Of a stretch of 64,000 nucleotides of DNA, positions 50,135 through 64,000 are shown in pieces. The DNA comes from Nocardia ninae NBRC 108245 (GTDB lineage: Bacteria; Actinomycetota; Actinomycetes; Mycobacteriales; Mycobacteriaceae): positions 62,001-126,000 of the forward strand of contig NZ_BJXA01000012.1 of NCBI RefSeq assembly GCF_007990755.1, read 5' to 3'. How positions within the stretch are numbered: the stretch's first letter is position 1; each line of letters starts with the position of its first letter. Under the pieces are notes generated by a model that ran no database searches, was not told where the DNA came from, and saw only the letters and a list, made by a program, of their open reading frames with translations. The position numbers and the translations under genes are program-made.

Positions 50135-50593
50135 ATGGAACGTCGGCTGACGACCGAGACGATCGTGCCCGCGACCATGCGCGATTTTCGCGAAGTGGTC
50201 GAGAATCATGCTCGCTATTGGGGCGGACGTGACCTGCGGTCCCTTCACCTCGCTGCCCTGGTGCACGAGTTCCCGAAAACCAGCTTGGTGGCAGTGGCCG
50301 ATGCCGAAATCCGGGGCTATGTCTTCGGATTCGTCACTCCGCACCGTGTGGCCTACGTACATCTGATCGCCACACGGGACGACATGCGAGGCGCTGGGCT
50401 CGGCCGTCGCCTATACGATGCATTCGTTATGGCGGCACGGGCGCAGGGTGCCACGCAAATCAAGGCCATCACCTCGCCGAATAACAAGGGCTCGATCGCA
50501 TTTCACCAGAGCCTCGGTTTCGAGGCCCAGGTAGTCGAGGACTACCACGGGCCGGGTCTGGATCGCGTCGTTCTTACCAGGGAACTGGCCTAA
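50135..50593 (+). CDS. GNAT family N-acetyltransferase
   Basis: A 152-residue Gcn5-related acetyltransferase. VHLIATRDDMRGAGLGRRLYDAFVMAARAQGATQIKAITSPNNKGSIAFHQSLGFEAQ holds motif A, whose RGAGLG loop binds acetyl-CoA, and the terminal GF. It is 32 nt after the secreted hydrolase gene. Substrate unknown. Confidence 0.9.
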   Translation: MERRLTTETIVPATMRDFREVVENHARYWGGRDLRSLHLAALVHEFPKTSLVAVADAEIRGYVFGFVTPHRVAYVHLIATRDDMRGAGLGRRLYDAFVMAARAQGATQIKAITSPNNKGSIAFHQSLGFEAQVVEDYHGPGLDRVVLTRELA

Positions 50594-50639
50594 TTCCGGT
50601 GACCGCCAAGGAGTCGTCCGGGAATTCGGTGGTCGGGAC

Positions 50640-50957
50640 CTACGCTTGGATTACCTCGATGCCTACCAGGGCGTTCAGTGAGTCGCAGCTGGCCCAGGAC
50701 TGGTTTTGGCCGTATTGCACCGGGCCGTATTTCCAGTAGGTGAAGGGGACGGGCCAGGCGACGCAGGTGAGCTTTACCTGGTGCCAGGTGGGCAGCTCGC
50801 AATTGGCCATTCCGCCGGTGTTGAAGATGTTGTAAACGTGACAGTTGGCCTGCCATACCGGGACGTCGGCCTGGGCGACGCCGGCACCGGCGAGCACGGT
50901 GGCTGCGGCGGCGGTGGCAACGACGGCGCTGGCGGCAAGCCTTTTCGTGGATACCAT
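50640..50957 (-). CDS. Small secreted Cys- and Trp-rich protein
   Basis: A 105-residue protein with a clean Sec signal (KRLAASAVVATAAAATVLAGAGVAQA, cleavage before DVPVW). The mature 75 residues have four Cys (WQANCHVY, GMANCELP, VKLTCVAW, SWASCDSL) and several Trp, Tyr and Asn residues. GGAGG precedes ATG 50957. No family recognised; the pattern suits a disulfide-stabilised extracellular protein. Confidence 0.8.
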   Translation of the reverse strand: MVSTKRLAASAVVATAAAATVLAGAGVAQADVPVWQANCHVYNIFNTGGMANCELPTWHQVKLTCVAWPVPFTYWKYGPVQYGQNQSWASCDSLNALVGIEVIQA

Positions 50958-51220
50958 TGCGAACCTCCTGAAATAGTTGTTGTCTGGAACACATCGCTGA
51001 CAAGTCGCACTTGTTACTCGAAACGTTCCTGACGGGCGCAGCTGCTCCTTGGGAATGCCGAATGCATTTATGTGGTCGGCGGTGCAGATCGACGGCTTGT
51101 TCGTCGTCATTGTTCGGAGCCGGCCGGACTTGCGACCGCCGTTATCAACCGCGTAGTGGGCCGTATCCGTCGGGAACGACGACGCGGCAGCAGAGAATCT
51201 GGGGTGGTGCGGGCAAGGCC

Positions 51221-51303
51221 GCTGGACAAGTGATCACGTGGAACTGATGCTGGCATCGGCCGAGAAGCCCGCTGCACCATTTCCACGTGATCACTTGTCC
51301 AGC
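51221..51303. repeat. Perfect 23-bp inverted repeat with 37-bp spacer
   Basis: The arm 51221-51243 is the exact reverse complement of 51281-51303. Each arm contains the palindrome GTGATCAC followed by GTGGAA or its complement. No T tract or transposase is near. It could be a small non-autonomous mobile element, a recombination site, a cruciform or the binding site of an unknown protein. Confidence 0.8.
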
Positions 51304-51326
51304 AATGTAATACGAAGAGGCTACCC

Positions 51327-51355
51327 GGCCCTGGGGTAAGCGAGGGCCGGGTCTG
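51327..51355 (-). terminator. Hairpin downstream of the PepSY gene
   Basis: The segment has CCCGGCCCT facing AGGGCCGGG across a 9-11 nt loop, 15-20 nt past the stop of the minus-strand PepSY gene. It is a likely terminator for that gene. Confidence 0.6.
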
Positions 51356-51369
51356 TGAACGGGTGCGGG

Positions 51370-51675
51370 TCAGTCGTTGTCTTGGTCGATCGAGACAATC
51401 GTCCCGGTGCGCGCGTCGACCGTCACCTCGTACCCATTGCCGTCGCGGGTTTTGACGTCGACCTCCCACTTGGGGGCGCCGTCCGCGGTGTCCAACTCGA
51501 CGGATTCGACGGTCGCGCCCATCAACGCCTGCCGTGCCGCGTCGAGAGCTTCCTGCTCACTCACGGGTTCCGCGGTGGCCAGTGCGCTGCCACCACCGAT
51601 CAACGCGACGGTCAGCGCCGCGCCGACGGTCAGTCGGCGCAGGTCGGAGCCGATGCGGCGGTTGGTGAACGGCAT
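51370..51675 (-). CDS. Secreted PepSY domain protein
   Basis: A 101-residue protein with a signal peptide (LRRLTVGAALTVALIGGGSALATAEP) and one PepSY domain: VSEQEALDAARQALMGATVESVELDTADGAPKWEVDVKTRDGNGYEVTVDARTGTIVSIDQ. PepSY domains often inhibit or modulate peptidases outside the cell. AGGAGG upstream supports ATG 51675. It is divergent from the argC promoter region. Confidence 0.88.
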   Translation of the reverse strand: MPFTNRRIGSDLRRLTVGAALTVALIGGGSALATAEPVSEQEALDAARQALMGATVESVELDTADGAPKWEVDVKTRDGNGYEVTVDARTGTIVSIDQDND

Positions 51676-51911
51676 GATGATCCTCCTTGGTCGATAATTC
51701 CGGTGGCGCGGCGGTACCCGCCTGCGCCCTTCGCGTGGGAACTACCACCGAATCCGCGCGGTATGCCTGCTGATCAAGATCGCCTCGTGTGGCATCCGAG
51801 CCCCCCGGCGCGACCGCCGCCCGGCCAGCGTTTGCACCCCGCCGAGCCGGGTACCAACCCTGCGAAACCTCTGACTCTTCCAGCAGGATCCAGGCAAGAG
51901 GGGACCAGCTG

Positions 51912-54239
<2,328 letters not shown>

Positions 54240-54243
<4 letters not shown>

Positions 54244-55168
54244 CAAGCCAACTCCGCCACGAGCTTTCGGCGCTGGACAAGGCGCACATCCTGGCCGACG
54301 CGCTGCCCTGGCTGCAGAAGTTCCGGGACAAGATCGTGGTGGTGAAGTTCGGCGGCAACGCCATGGTCGACCCGGAACTCGAGCGGGCGTTCGCCGCCGA
54401 CATGGCGTTCCTGCGCACCGTCGGCGTGCACCCGGTGGTGGTGCACGGCGGCGGCCCGCAGATCAGCGCGATGCTGAAGAAGCTCGGCCTGGAGGGCGAG
54501 TTCCGCGGCGGCTTCCGGGTGACCACGCCGGAGGTGATGGACGTGGTGCGGATGGTGTTGTTCGGGCAGGTCGGTCGCGAACTGGTCGGCTTGATCAACG
54601 CGCACGGCCCGTACGCCGTCGGCATCTCCGGTGAGGACGCGCAACTGTTCACCGCGACTCGCCGCACCGTCGAGGTCGACGGCGAGCCCACCGACATCGG
54701 GCTGGTCGGCGACGTCACCTCGGTGAATCCGGATGCGGTGCTCGACCTGATCTACGCGGGCCGCATCCCGGTGGTGTCCACCATCGCGCCGGACGCGGAC
54801 GGGGTGGTGCACAACATCAACGCCGACACCGCCGCCGCCGCGCTCGCCGAGGGCATCGGCGCCGAGAAACTGGTGGTGCTGACCGACGTCGAAGGCCTCT
54901 ACACCGACTGGCCGGACCGGTCCTCGCTGATCACCCGCATCGATACGGCGGCGCTCGCGGAGTTGCTGCCTCGCCTGGATGCGGGCATGGTGCCGAAGAT
55001 GGAAGCCTGCCTGCGCGCCGTGCAGGGCGGGGTGCCGACGGCGCACGTGATCGACGGTCGCGTGCCGCACGCCGTGCTGCTGGAACTGTTCACCGGAGAA
55101 GGAATCGGAACGATGGTGACGCCCGACTCGTCCTCGAACGGGGCGGGCTCGCCGGACGGAACGAGAAA

Positions 55169-55172
<4 letters not shown>
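54240..55172 (+). CDS. argB: Acetylglutamate kinase
   Basis: A 310-residue amino-acid kinase phosphorylating N-acetylglutamate, second step. [27 protein letters not shown] and GLVGDVTSV with [22 protein letters not shown] and [12 protein letters not shown] mark the family. The N-terminal extension helix ([20 protein letters not shown]) is of the arginine-sensitive hexameric type, so feedback inhibition by arginine is expected. ATG 54240 overlaps argJ. Confidence 0.96.
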
Positions 55173-57556
<2,384 letters not shown>

Positions 57557-57560
<4 letters not shown>

Positions 57561-58072
57561 GCGTCGCACATCCGGAGCAGGGCAAGGCCGGACCAGAAAT
57601 CGCGCGCACTCGTGCCGGGCGCCAGTCGCGCATTGTCGAACTGCTGACCGCACATGCGGTGCGCAGCCAGACCGAACTGGCGGCGTTGCTGGCCGCCGAA
57701 GGCATCGAGACCACGCAGGCAACGCTCTCGCGTGACCTCGACGAACTCGGGGCGGTGAAGCTGCGCGCCGCCGACGGTGGCGCCGGCGTCTACGTGGTTC
57801 CCGAGGACGGCAATCCCATCCGTGGCGTCATCGGCGGCACCGATCGTCTCGCGAAGCTCCTCGGCGACCTGCTGGTCTCCACCGATCACAGCGGCAATAT
57901 CGCGGTCCTGCGCACCCCGCCCGGTGCCGCGCACTACCTGGCGAGCGCACTGGACCGCGCCGCGCTGCCTTATATCGTCGGCACCATCGCAGGCGACGAC
58001 ACCATCGCCGTCATCGCCCGCGAGCCGCTGACCGGCGCCGAACTGGCCGCGAAGATCGAGGAGATCGCCTGA
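57557..58072 (+). CDS. argR: Arginine repressor
   Basis: A 171-residue ArgR. The N-terminal winged HTH ([49 protein letters not shown]) and the C-terminal hexamer domain ([46 protein letters not shown], with GDDT in the arginine site) are intact. It binds ARG boxes with arginine as corepressor; candidate boxes precede argC and argG. GTG 57557 overlaps the repeat frame. Confidence 0.96.
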
Positions 58073-58078
58073 CGTAGG

Positions 58079-58243
58079 TCAGGAGAACGGGTATTGCCCG
58101 CCGCCACCACGCGGTGTGCGATTGTCCGGCGTTGCCACGTCGATGATGTCCTGAATGAGGTCGACGACCGCGCGGCCGACGTCCAGGACACCGTGGCCGA
58201 GGGTGCTGAACTCTCCCGCGACGAGGTGTAGCAGTGCGTTCAT
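58079..58243 (-). CDS. 54-residue small protein between argR and argG
   Basis: ATG 58243 has AAGGA 8 nt upstream. The product starts MNALLHLVAGEFSTLGHGVL and runs through an amphipathic stretch (GRAVVDLIQDIIDVA) to a Gly-rich polar end (TPRGGGGQYPFS). It could associate with a membrane. It is antisense to the argR-argG gap. No family recognised; a good ribosome site is the main evidence. Confidence 0.5.
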   Translation of the reverse strand: MNALLHLVAGEFSTLGHGVLDVGRAVVDLIQDIIDVATPDNRTPRGGGGQYPFS

Positions 58244-58387
58244 GACGTCCGTCCTTACTACCCGCCCGACGATTCCGTTTCCAGGGTCGCACACCGGAGA
58301 ACGGCACGCCAAGGACGTGATTCGCTTGATGGGCAGTGACTTTCGCGAACGATCCGGGGCTGCGGGAGCGTTTCCCGGACCCCCGTT

Positions 58388-58422
58388 GTGAATGGGCTTG
58401 CATCATCGTGCATAATCATTTG
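58388..58422 (+). promoter_or_regulatory. ARG box and probable argG promoter
   Basis: GTGAATGGGCTTGCATCATC and the following GTGCATAATCAT copy the argC upstream site almost base for base. TGCAT half-sites lie at 58399-58403 region and 58409-58413, and CATAAT (58411-58416) is the -10. The leader to the argG ATG is about 78 nt, unlike argC. argGH thus form a second ArgR-controlled unit. Confidence 0.75.
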
Positions 58423-58500
58423 CAGGACGTGCGGGCCGCTGTGGCGGGAAGCCGGTCCGTACTTCGAACACAAGCATCGAAACCGAGGAGCACACAGACC

Positions 58501-59703
58501 ATGTCCGAACGCGTCGTACTCGCCTACTCAGGTGGGCTGGACACCTCCGTGGCGATCAGCTGGATCGCCAAGGAGACCGGCTCCGAGGTGGTGGCCGTGG
58601 CCATCGACCTCGGCCAGGGCGGCGAGGACATGAACGTGGTGCGCCAGCGAGCGCTGGACTGCGGCGCGGTCGAGGCCATCGTGGTGGACGCGCGCGACGA
58701 GTTCGCCAACGACTACTGCCTGCCGACCATCCAGGCCAACGCCATGTACATGGGCCGCTACCCGCTGGTCTCCGCGATCAGCAGGCCGCTCATCGTCAAG
58801 CACCTCGTCGAGGCGGCCAAGTTCCACGGCGCGAGCACCGTCGCGCACGGCTGCACCGGCAAGGGCAACGACCAGGTGCGTTTCGAGGTCGGCATCGGTG
58901 CGCTCGCGCCGGACCTGAACGTCATCGCCCCGGTCCGGGACTACGCGTGGACCCGGGAGAAGGCCATCGCCTTCGCCGAGGAGAACGCGCTGCCGATCAA
59001 CGTCACCAAGAAGTCCCCGTTCTCCATCGACCAGAACGTGTGGGGCCGCGCGGTGGAAACCGGCTTCCTCGAGGACCTCTGGAACGCGCCGACCAAGGAC
59101 GTCTACGACTACACCGCCGACGCGACGGTCAACTTCGAGGCCCCCGACGAGCTCATCATCACCTTCGAGAAGGGTGTCCCGGTCGCCATCGACGGCCGCC
59201 AGGTGAGCGTGCTGGAAGCCATCGTCGAGCTGAACCACCGCGCCGGACGGCAGGGCGTCGGCCGCCTCGACATGGTCGAGGACCGGCTCGTCGGCATCAA
59301 GAGCCGCGAGATCTACGAGGCGCCCGGCGCCATCGCGCTGATCACCGCGCACCAGGAGCTCGAGGCCGTCACCGTCGAGCGCGAGCTCGGCCGGTACAAG
59401 CGACAGGTCGAGCAGCGCTGGGGCGAGCTGGTCTACGACGGCCTGTGGTACTCCCCGCTCAAGCGCGCGCTGGACGCGTTCGTCGGCGAAACCCAGGAGC
59501 ACGTCTCCGGCGACATCCGGATGGTGCTGCACGGCGGCAACGCGGTCGTCAACGGCCGCCGCTCCGAGCAGTCCCTCTACGACTTCAACCTCGCCACCTA
59601 CGACGAGGGCGACACCTTCGACCAGTCGCTGGCCAAGGGTTTCGTGCAGATCCACGGGCTGTCCTCGAAGGTCGCGGCGCGTCGGGATCTGAACCAGAAG
59701 TAA
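58501..59703 (+). CDS. argG: Argininosuccinate synthase
   Basis: A 400-residue enzyme condensing citrulline and aspartate with ATP. The PP-loop [10 protein letters not shown] covers residues 8-17; [18 protein letters not shown] and [18 protein letters not shown]-like blocks follow. ATG 58501 follows GAGGAG; longer frames upstream would run through the ARG box. A hairpin after the stop separates it from argH. Confidence 0.97.
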   Translation: MSERVVLAYSGGLDTSVAISWIAKETGSEVVAVAIDLGQGGEDMNVVRQRALDCGAVEAIVVDARDEFANDYCLPTIQANAMYMGRYPLVSAISRPLIVKHLVEAAKFHGASTVAHGCTGKGNDQVRFEVGIGALAPDLNVIAPVRDYAWTREKAIAFAEENALPINVTKKSPFSIDQNVWGRAVETGFLEDLWNAPTKDVYDYTADATVNFEAPDELIITFEKGVPVAIDGRQVSVLEAIVELNHRAGRQGVGRLDMVEDRLVGIKSREIYEAPGAIALITAHQELEAVTVERELGRYKRQVEQRWGELVYDGLWYSPLKRALDAFVGETQEHVSGDIRMVLHGGNAVVNGRRSEQSLYDFNLATYDEGDTFDQSLAKGFVQIHGLSSKVAARRDLNQK

Positions 59704-61269
<1,566 letters not shown>

Positions 61270-61271
61270 GC

Positions 61272-61332
61272 CTCGGCGAGTGGCACATGGTGGTGGCAAA
61301 CGCCGAGTAGGCCTCGCGATGGTGTGCCACTC
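61272..61332. terminator. Overlapping inverted repeats between convergent argH and a membrane-protein gene
   Basis: GAGTGGCACA (61278-61287) is the exact inverse of TGTGCCACTC (61323-61332), 35 bp apart. CTCGGCG (61272-61278) is the exact inverse of CGCCGAG (61301-61307). The two left arms share one base, so the hairpins compete. Position between convergent stops suggests a bidirectional terminator, though the wide loops are unusual. Confidence 0.5.
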
Positions 61333-61987
61333 ACGGGGGAAGTAGTTCCGCAACGTGGAGTAGGGGAGCGGCCAGGGCGGGGATTGCCTTGGGATGCCGT
61401 AGCTGACCTTTGTGATAGGTGAGCAGGTCTTGTCCGGCGAGGCTCCAGTGCGGGACCGCGTTGTAGAGGTGCGCGGTGATCAGTTGAGGGCCGATCAGCC
61501 TGCGGGCATAGTGCGGGTCGGGTGCGACGACGCGGTAGCGGTAGTCGAACGTCGGATTGCCGGTGGCGGTCGGTTTATCGCCGAACAGGCTGCGGCCTAA
61601 TTGGGAGAGCGAGCCCCGCGACAGCACACTGACCGGCAGGTGCGGCTGCGCCAGCCGCACGATAATGACGATGTAGTGGTGCGTCGTCGAACTACCGTCC
61701 GACGACGACGTCTCGTGCTTGTAGTCCGCCACGGTCACCCACCGGCCGCCGAGGTGCCCGGTCATCATCACGCCGAGGCCGCGCGGATTTCGGCCGGGTA
61801 GCCGCGACGTCCACTCCGCGCGGGCACGCTCGGTATACGACCACCCGTGCGCCCGCGACCATTCCCACAGCTGAGTTTTGCGCGCCCGCTCGGCACGCAT
61901 CGACCGCTGGACCGCGACAACGAGCAACACGATCAACGCGACAACCACCGACGCCCCCGCCGCGCCGACGAGCATCACCACATCCAT
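61331..61987 (-). CDS. Single-pass membrane protein of unknown function
   Basis: A 218-residue protein. One N-terminal membrane segment (VVMLVGAAGASVVVALIVLLVVAV) is followed by a cytoplasmic domain: RAERARKTQLWEWSRAHGWSYTER, MMTGHLGGRWVTVADYKHETSSSDG, YIVIIVRLAQPHLPVSVLSRG, FDYRYRVVAPDPHYARRLIGPQL. The pattern of a basic N-terminal helix then a beta-rich domain is common in actinomycetes and has no assigned role. AGGA precedes ATG 61987. Confidence 0.8.
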   Translation of the reverse strand: MDVVMLVGAAGASVVVALIVLLVVAVQRSMRAERARKTQLWEWSRAHGWSYTERARAEWTSRLPGRNPRGLGVMMTGHLGGRWVTVADYKHETSSSDGSSTTHHYIVIIVRLAQPHLPVSVLSRGSLSQLGRSLFGDKPTATGNPTFDYRYRVVAPDPHYARRLIGPQLITAHLYNAVPHWSLAGQDLLTYHKGQLRHPKAIPALAAPLLHVAELLPP

Positions 61988-62110
61988 CCCGATCCTCAGT
62001 TCCTCGTCGCCGGACGCCGCCGCGCCGCACCCGCGCCGAGTTCCCCCCGGCCACCGCACCACCCACGGCGCGCTGCCCCGTCATTCTCCGGCACTCGTTA
62101 CGCTGCCGCC

Positions 62111-62434
62111 ATGACCCTGCTGTTTCTCGCCATTGCCATCGCGTCCGAGGTGACCGCAACCGTTTCCCTGAAACTCTCCGACGGATTCAGCAAGGTCATT
62201 CCGTCGATCATCGTCGTCATCGGCTACGCCAGCGCCTTCTGGTTCCTCTCCCAAGCCCTAAAGCGCGGCATGCAGATCGGCGTCGCCTACGGCATCTGGT
62301 CCGCCGTCGGCGTAGCCGCCATCGCCATCATCGGCGTCCTCTTCCTGGACGAGCGCCTGACCCTCATCCAAGTAGGCGGCATCGCCCTGGTGATCATCGG
62401 CGTACTCGCCCTGGAACTCGGCGGCGCACACTGA
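62111..62434 (+). CDS. Small multidrug resistance (SMR) efflux protein
   Basis: A 107-residue four-helix membrane protein of the EmrE/Mmr family. The essential Glu 13 lies in AIASEVTATVSLK; GVAYGIWSAVGVAAIAIIGVLFLDE is the TM3 dimer interface region. It works as an antiparallel dimer exporting cationic drugs in exchange for protons; guanidinium export is another option in this family. No regulator is next to it. Confidence 0.92.
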   Translation: MTLLFLAIAIASEVTATVSLKLSDGFSKVIPSIIVVIGYASAFWFLSQALKRGMQIGVAYGIWSAVGVAAIAIIGVLFLDERLTLIQVGGIALVIIGVLALELGGAH

Positions 62435-62503
62435 GACGGCTGCGCCGAGTTCGACGTTCTACGACGCGCACTGAGTGGGTGTGCCGAGCACGACGCTCGA
62501 CAC
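62424..62503 (+). repeat. Degenerate 40-bp tandem repeat over the SMR stop codon
   Basis: Two units of 40 bp (62424-62463 and 62464-62503) share CACTGAG, the pattern TG(C/T)GCCGAG and CGACG(T/C)TC at equal offsets. The first unit contains the SMR stop (62432-62434). It may be a small duplication. Confidence 0.35.
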
Positions 62504-62517
62504 AGCCGCACATCGTT

Positions 62518-63078
62518 CTATCGACGGAACTTACTGGTATCCAGGTCGAAATCGAGCGGGGCGGGCAACGTCAACGGGGCACCGAACTGTGCCGTGGCAG
62601 TGTGTAGATACTTGCCGTCCGCCGGCTCCCAATAGACCGTGACTTCTGCCCGGTGGCGATCGACCAGTAGATAGGTTGGGATCGACGCCTGAGCGTAGGC
62701 ATCGCGTTTCTCGAAGCGGTCTACGTCCGCGTCCCGGTCCCGGCCCGAGGTTATCTCGACCACCATTACGACACCGGCCGGATCGGCCCAGGAGGGCTGG
62801 TCCTCGAGGTAGTCGAGCGTCGCGACGGCGCCATCGACGCGCGCTCGCCCCTCGCGGTAGGCGGGGATCTTCAACCCGCGCTCGTGAAACAGGTGGAGGT
62901 TTGGATGGTGAGATTGAATCTGGACACCGATACGCACCGCGTAGGCGTCGTGTTGGCCATCGGGCGCCGGAACCACGTAGATCCTTCCATTGATCAGCTC
63001 GACGTCGACTTCCTCGGACGATGCGCGCTCCAGCACCTCGAACTCCGCGAGGGTCACATCGGCGTCCATGCTGCTCAT
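62518..63078 (-). CDS. Uma2 family (DUF820) restriction-endonuclease-like protein
   Basis: A 186-residue PD-(D/E)XK-fold protein: TLAEFEVLERASSEEVDVELINGRIYVVPAPDG, VDGAVATLDYLEDQPSWADPAGVVMVVEITSGRDRDADVDRFEKRDAYAQASIPTYLLVDRHRAEVTVY. Asp of VDGAV and Glu of VVEI are the catalytic positions, and the following Lys/Arg part is typical of Uma2. These proteins are numerous in actinomycetes and cyanobacteria with unknown function. ATG 63078 or 63069 may be the start. Confidence 0.85.
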   Translation of the reverse strand: MSSMDADVTLAEFEVLERASSEEVDVELINGRIYVVPAPDGQHDAYAVRIGVQIQSHHPNLHLFHERGLKIPAYREGRARVDGAVATLDYLEDQPSWADPAGVVMVVEITSGRDRDADVDRFEKRDAYAQASIPTYLLVDRHRAEVTVYWEPADGKYLHTATAQFGAPLTLPAPLDFDLDTSKFRR

Positions 63079-63493
63079 ATCCCCAGGATAACTAGGTGGC
63101 GCGAGTTCGGTCCGCTGGTCGTCCAACAGCAGGTGTCGCGCTGCGGTCGGCGGGCTCATGTGGAGACCGGGTTCGATCGCGGGCTGCTACGTTCCACTCT
63201 GCAACTCCTTCTACTCGACGACGGGATCGTTGTGCATTTCCTTTGACGTGCGACGCAGCTCAATGGTTCCCGCAAAACTCCGCGACTTTCAGTGCTGAAA
63301 CTGGGTGCTGGCGATCCACTACTCGCCGAGCCGCCGCCGAGGGCGTTCAGTGCATTGTTTTCTCACCCTAAATACCCGGATTCCGTTGCGCCTCCCGCAT
63401 TTTGCCGAATACGTCCCATGAGACCTCAGCCCGAACGTAGCATCGGGCGATGGATTGGACGTTTGCTCAGCTGTGCGTGCACGGATGTGGCCG
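63079..63493. other. 415-bp region without a convincing gene
   Basis: No frame has a ribosome site and protein-like composition. The middle part (63230-63420) is less GC-rich than the neighbours and probably carries the promoter of the sugar ABC ATPase gene (for example TTGCGC and TTTTGC words near 63390-63405) and of the Uma2 gene. I see no clear operator. Confidence 0.5.
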
Positions 63494-64000
63494 ATGACCT
63501 CGGACGATGCCGCGAAACAGGCCGAACCGGCCGGCGAATCCGCCGTCGCGTTGCGGGCCGAGGGACTGGTGAAGCGCTACGGCGGGGTGGAGGCGTTGCG
63601 CGGCGCGAACTTTCAGGTGAGCGCAGGCGAAGTGGTCGCCTTGATCGGCGACAACGGTGCGGGTAAATCGACTCTGGTGAAATGCCTTTCGGGCGCCGAG
63701 CAGCCGGATTCCGGGCGGATTTTGCTGGACGGCAAGCAGGTGGTGCTGAATACGCCCACGGCGGCACGCAAACTCGGCGTGGAGACGGTGTATCAGGACC
63801 TCGCGGTGGCCCCCGACCTCGACCCGGCGGCGAACCTCTTCCTCGGCCGCGAGCTGGTGCGCAAGGGCTTGGCGGGCAAGCTCGGCATGCTGGATCGCAC
63901 CGCGATGAGAGCCCAAGCGGTCGAACACTTTCGGCGCCTGGGCGTCACTCTGCAGAGCGCGGACGTGCCGATCGGCTCGCTGTCGGGCGGACAGCGGCAG
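63494..64000 (+). CDS. Sugar ABC transporter ATPase, 3' truncated by window edge
   Basis: The first 169 residues of a RbsA/FrcA-type ATPase. RAEGLVKRYGGVEALRGANFQV starts the domain, Walker A GDNGAGKST follows, Q-loop VETVYQDLAVAPDLDPAANLFLGREL, and the signature LSGGQRQ at the very end of the window. The short FrcA-type single-domain form is likely given the DNGAGKSTLVK and YQDLA words. ATG 63485 (3 codons earlier) is an alternative start. Permease and binding-protein genes are expected downstream or are outside the window. Confidence 0.9.
   Translation, partial: MTSDDAAKQAEPAGESAVALRAEGLVKRYGGVEALRGANFQVSAGEVVALIGDNGAGKSTLVKCLSGAEQPDSGRILLDGKQVVLNTPTAARKLGVETVYQDLAVAPDLDPAANLFLGRELVRKGLAGKLGMLDRTAMRAQAVEHFRRLGVTLQSADVPIGSLSGGQRQ

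Larger units (their letters stand above)
50958..51369. other. 412-bp intergenic region with a large inverted repeat
   Basis: No convincing gene on either strand. The part near 50975-51060 is the promoter side of the small secreted protein. The rest is dominated by the 23-bp inverted repeat at 51221-51303. A short GC-rich stretch (51327-51355, CCCGGCCCT and AGGGCCGGG) forms a hairpin behind the PepSY gene. Confidence 0.6.

Noticed and set aside
58336-58500. Upstream extension of argG by 55 codons.
   Set aside because: It would start before the ARG box and promoter; ATG 58501 with GAGGAG gives the conserved [12 protein letters not shown] start.

Overview
The window reads as chromosomal DNA of a high-GC actinomycete, most likely Nocardia or a close relative. 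The grounds are GC-rich codons throughout, frequent GTG/TTG starts, a conservon (cvnABCD), a mycobacterial-type arginine cluster argCJBDFRGH, a type VII secretion-like cassette, an ECF42 sigma factor with its DGPF partner, and a SOS box of the mycobacterial type. I found no rRNA, tRNA, CRISPR array, insertion sequence or prophage.

Layout. 1-2.3 kb: the end of a conservon, closed by a large hairpin. 2.3-7.4 kb: a sugar O-acetyltransferase, a RecF-like ATPase, a VOC protein and PEP carboxylase. 7.6-18.4 kb: a LysR regulator divergent from a gamma-glutamyltransferase-like gene, then a peptide ABC transporter with two tandemly duplicated binding lipoproteins, two permeases and a fused double ATPase carrying a linker of about 300 residues made of degenerate repeats. 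18.5-26 kb: two divergent operons (kinase-IclR-RidA on minus; PLP deaminase-deacylase-KDPG aldolase-GntP permease on plus) around one palindrome-bearing intergenic region. These steps fit a route for a 2-amino sugar acid such as (N-acetyl-)D-glucosaminate.

26-51.7 kb is a mosaic accessory stretch. It holds a secreted protein, a monooxygenase, two WYL regulators, a PNPOx-like protein, a stand-alone Clp-N protein, ECF42/DGPF, a PEP mutase-like gene overlapping a miniature P450-like gene and facing an ArsR-like regulator, and a short DUF222-like reading frame with a SOS box over its start. Further on come hydrolases, AraC regulators, a tightly coupled type VII-type cassette ending in an HEERH metallopeptidase-like protein plus lipoprotein, an M23 peptidase, a HEAT protein, an ImmA/DUF6545 pair, several small secreted proteins and a 23-bp perfect inverted repeat.

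51.9-61.3 kb is the arginine cluster. ArgR-box-like sites precede argC and argG, and a MIRU-like set of three tandem repeats forms a coupled 73-codon frame between argF and argR. The window ends with a membrane protein, an SMR efflux gene, a Uma2-type protein and the first part of a sugar ABC ATPase. Family names come from motif recognition by eye; no database search was possible.
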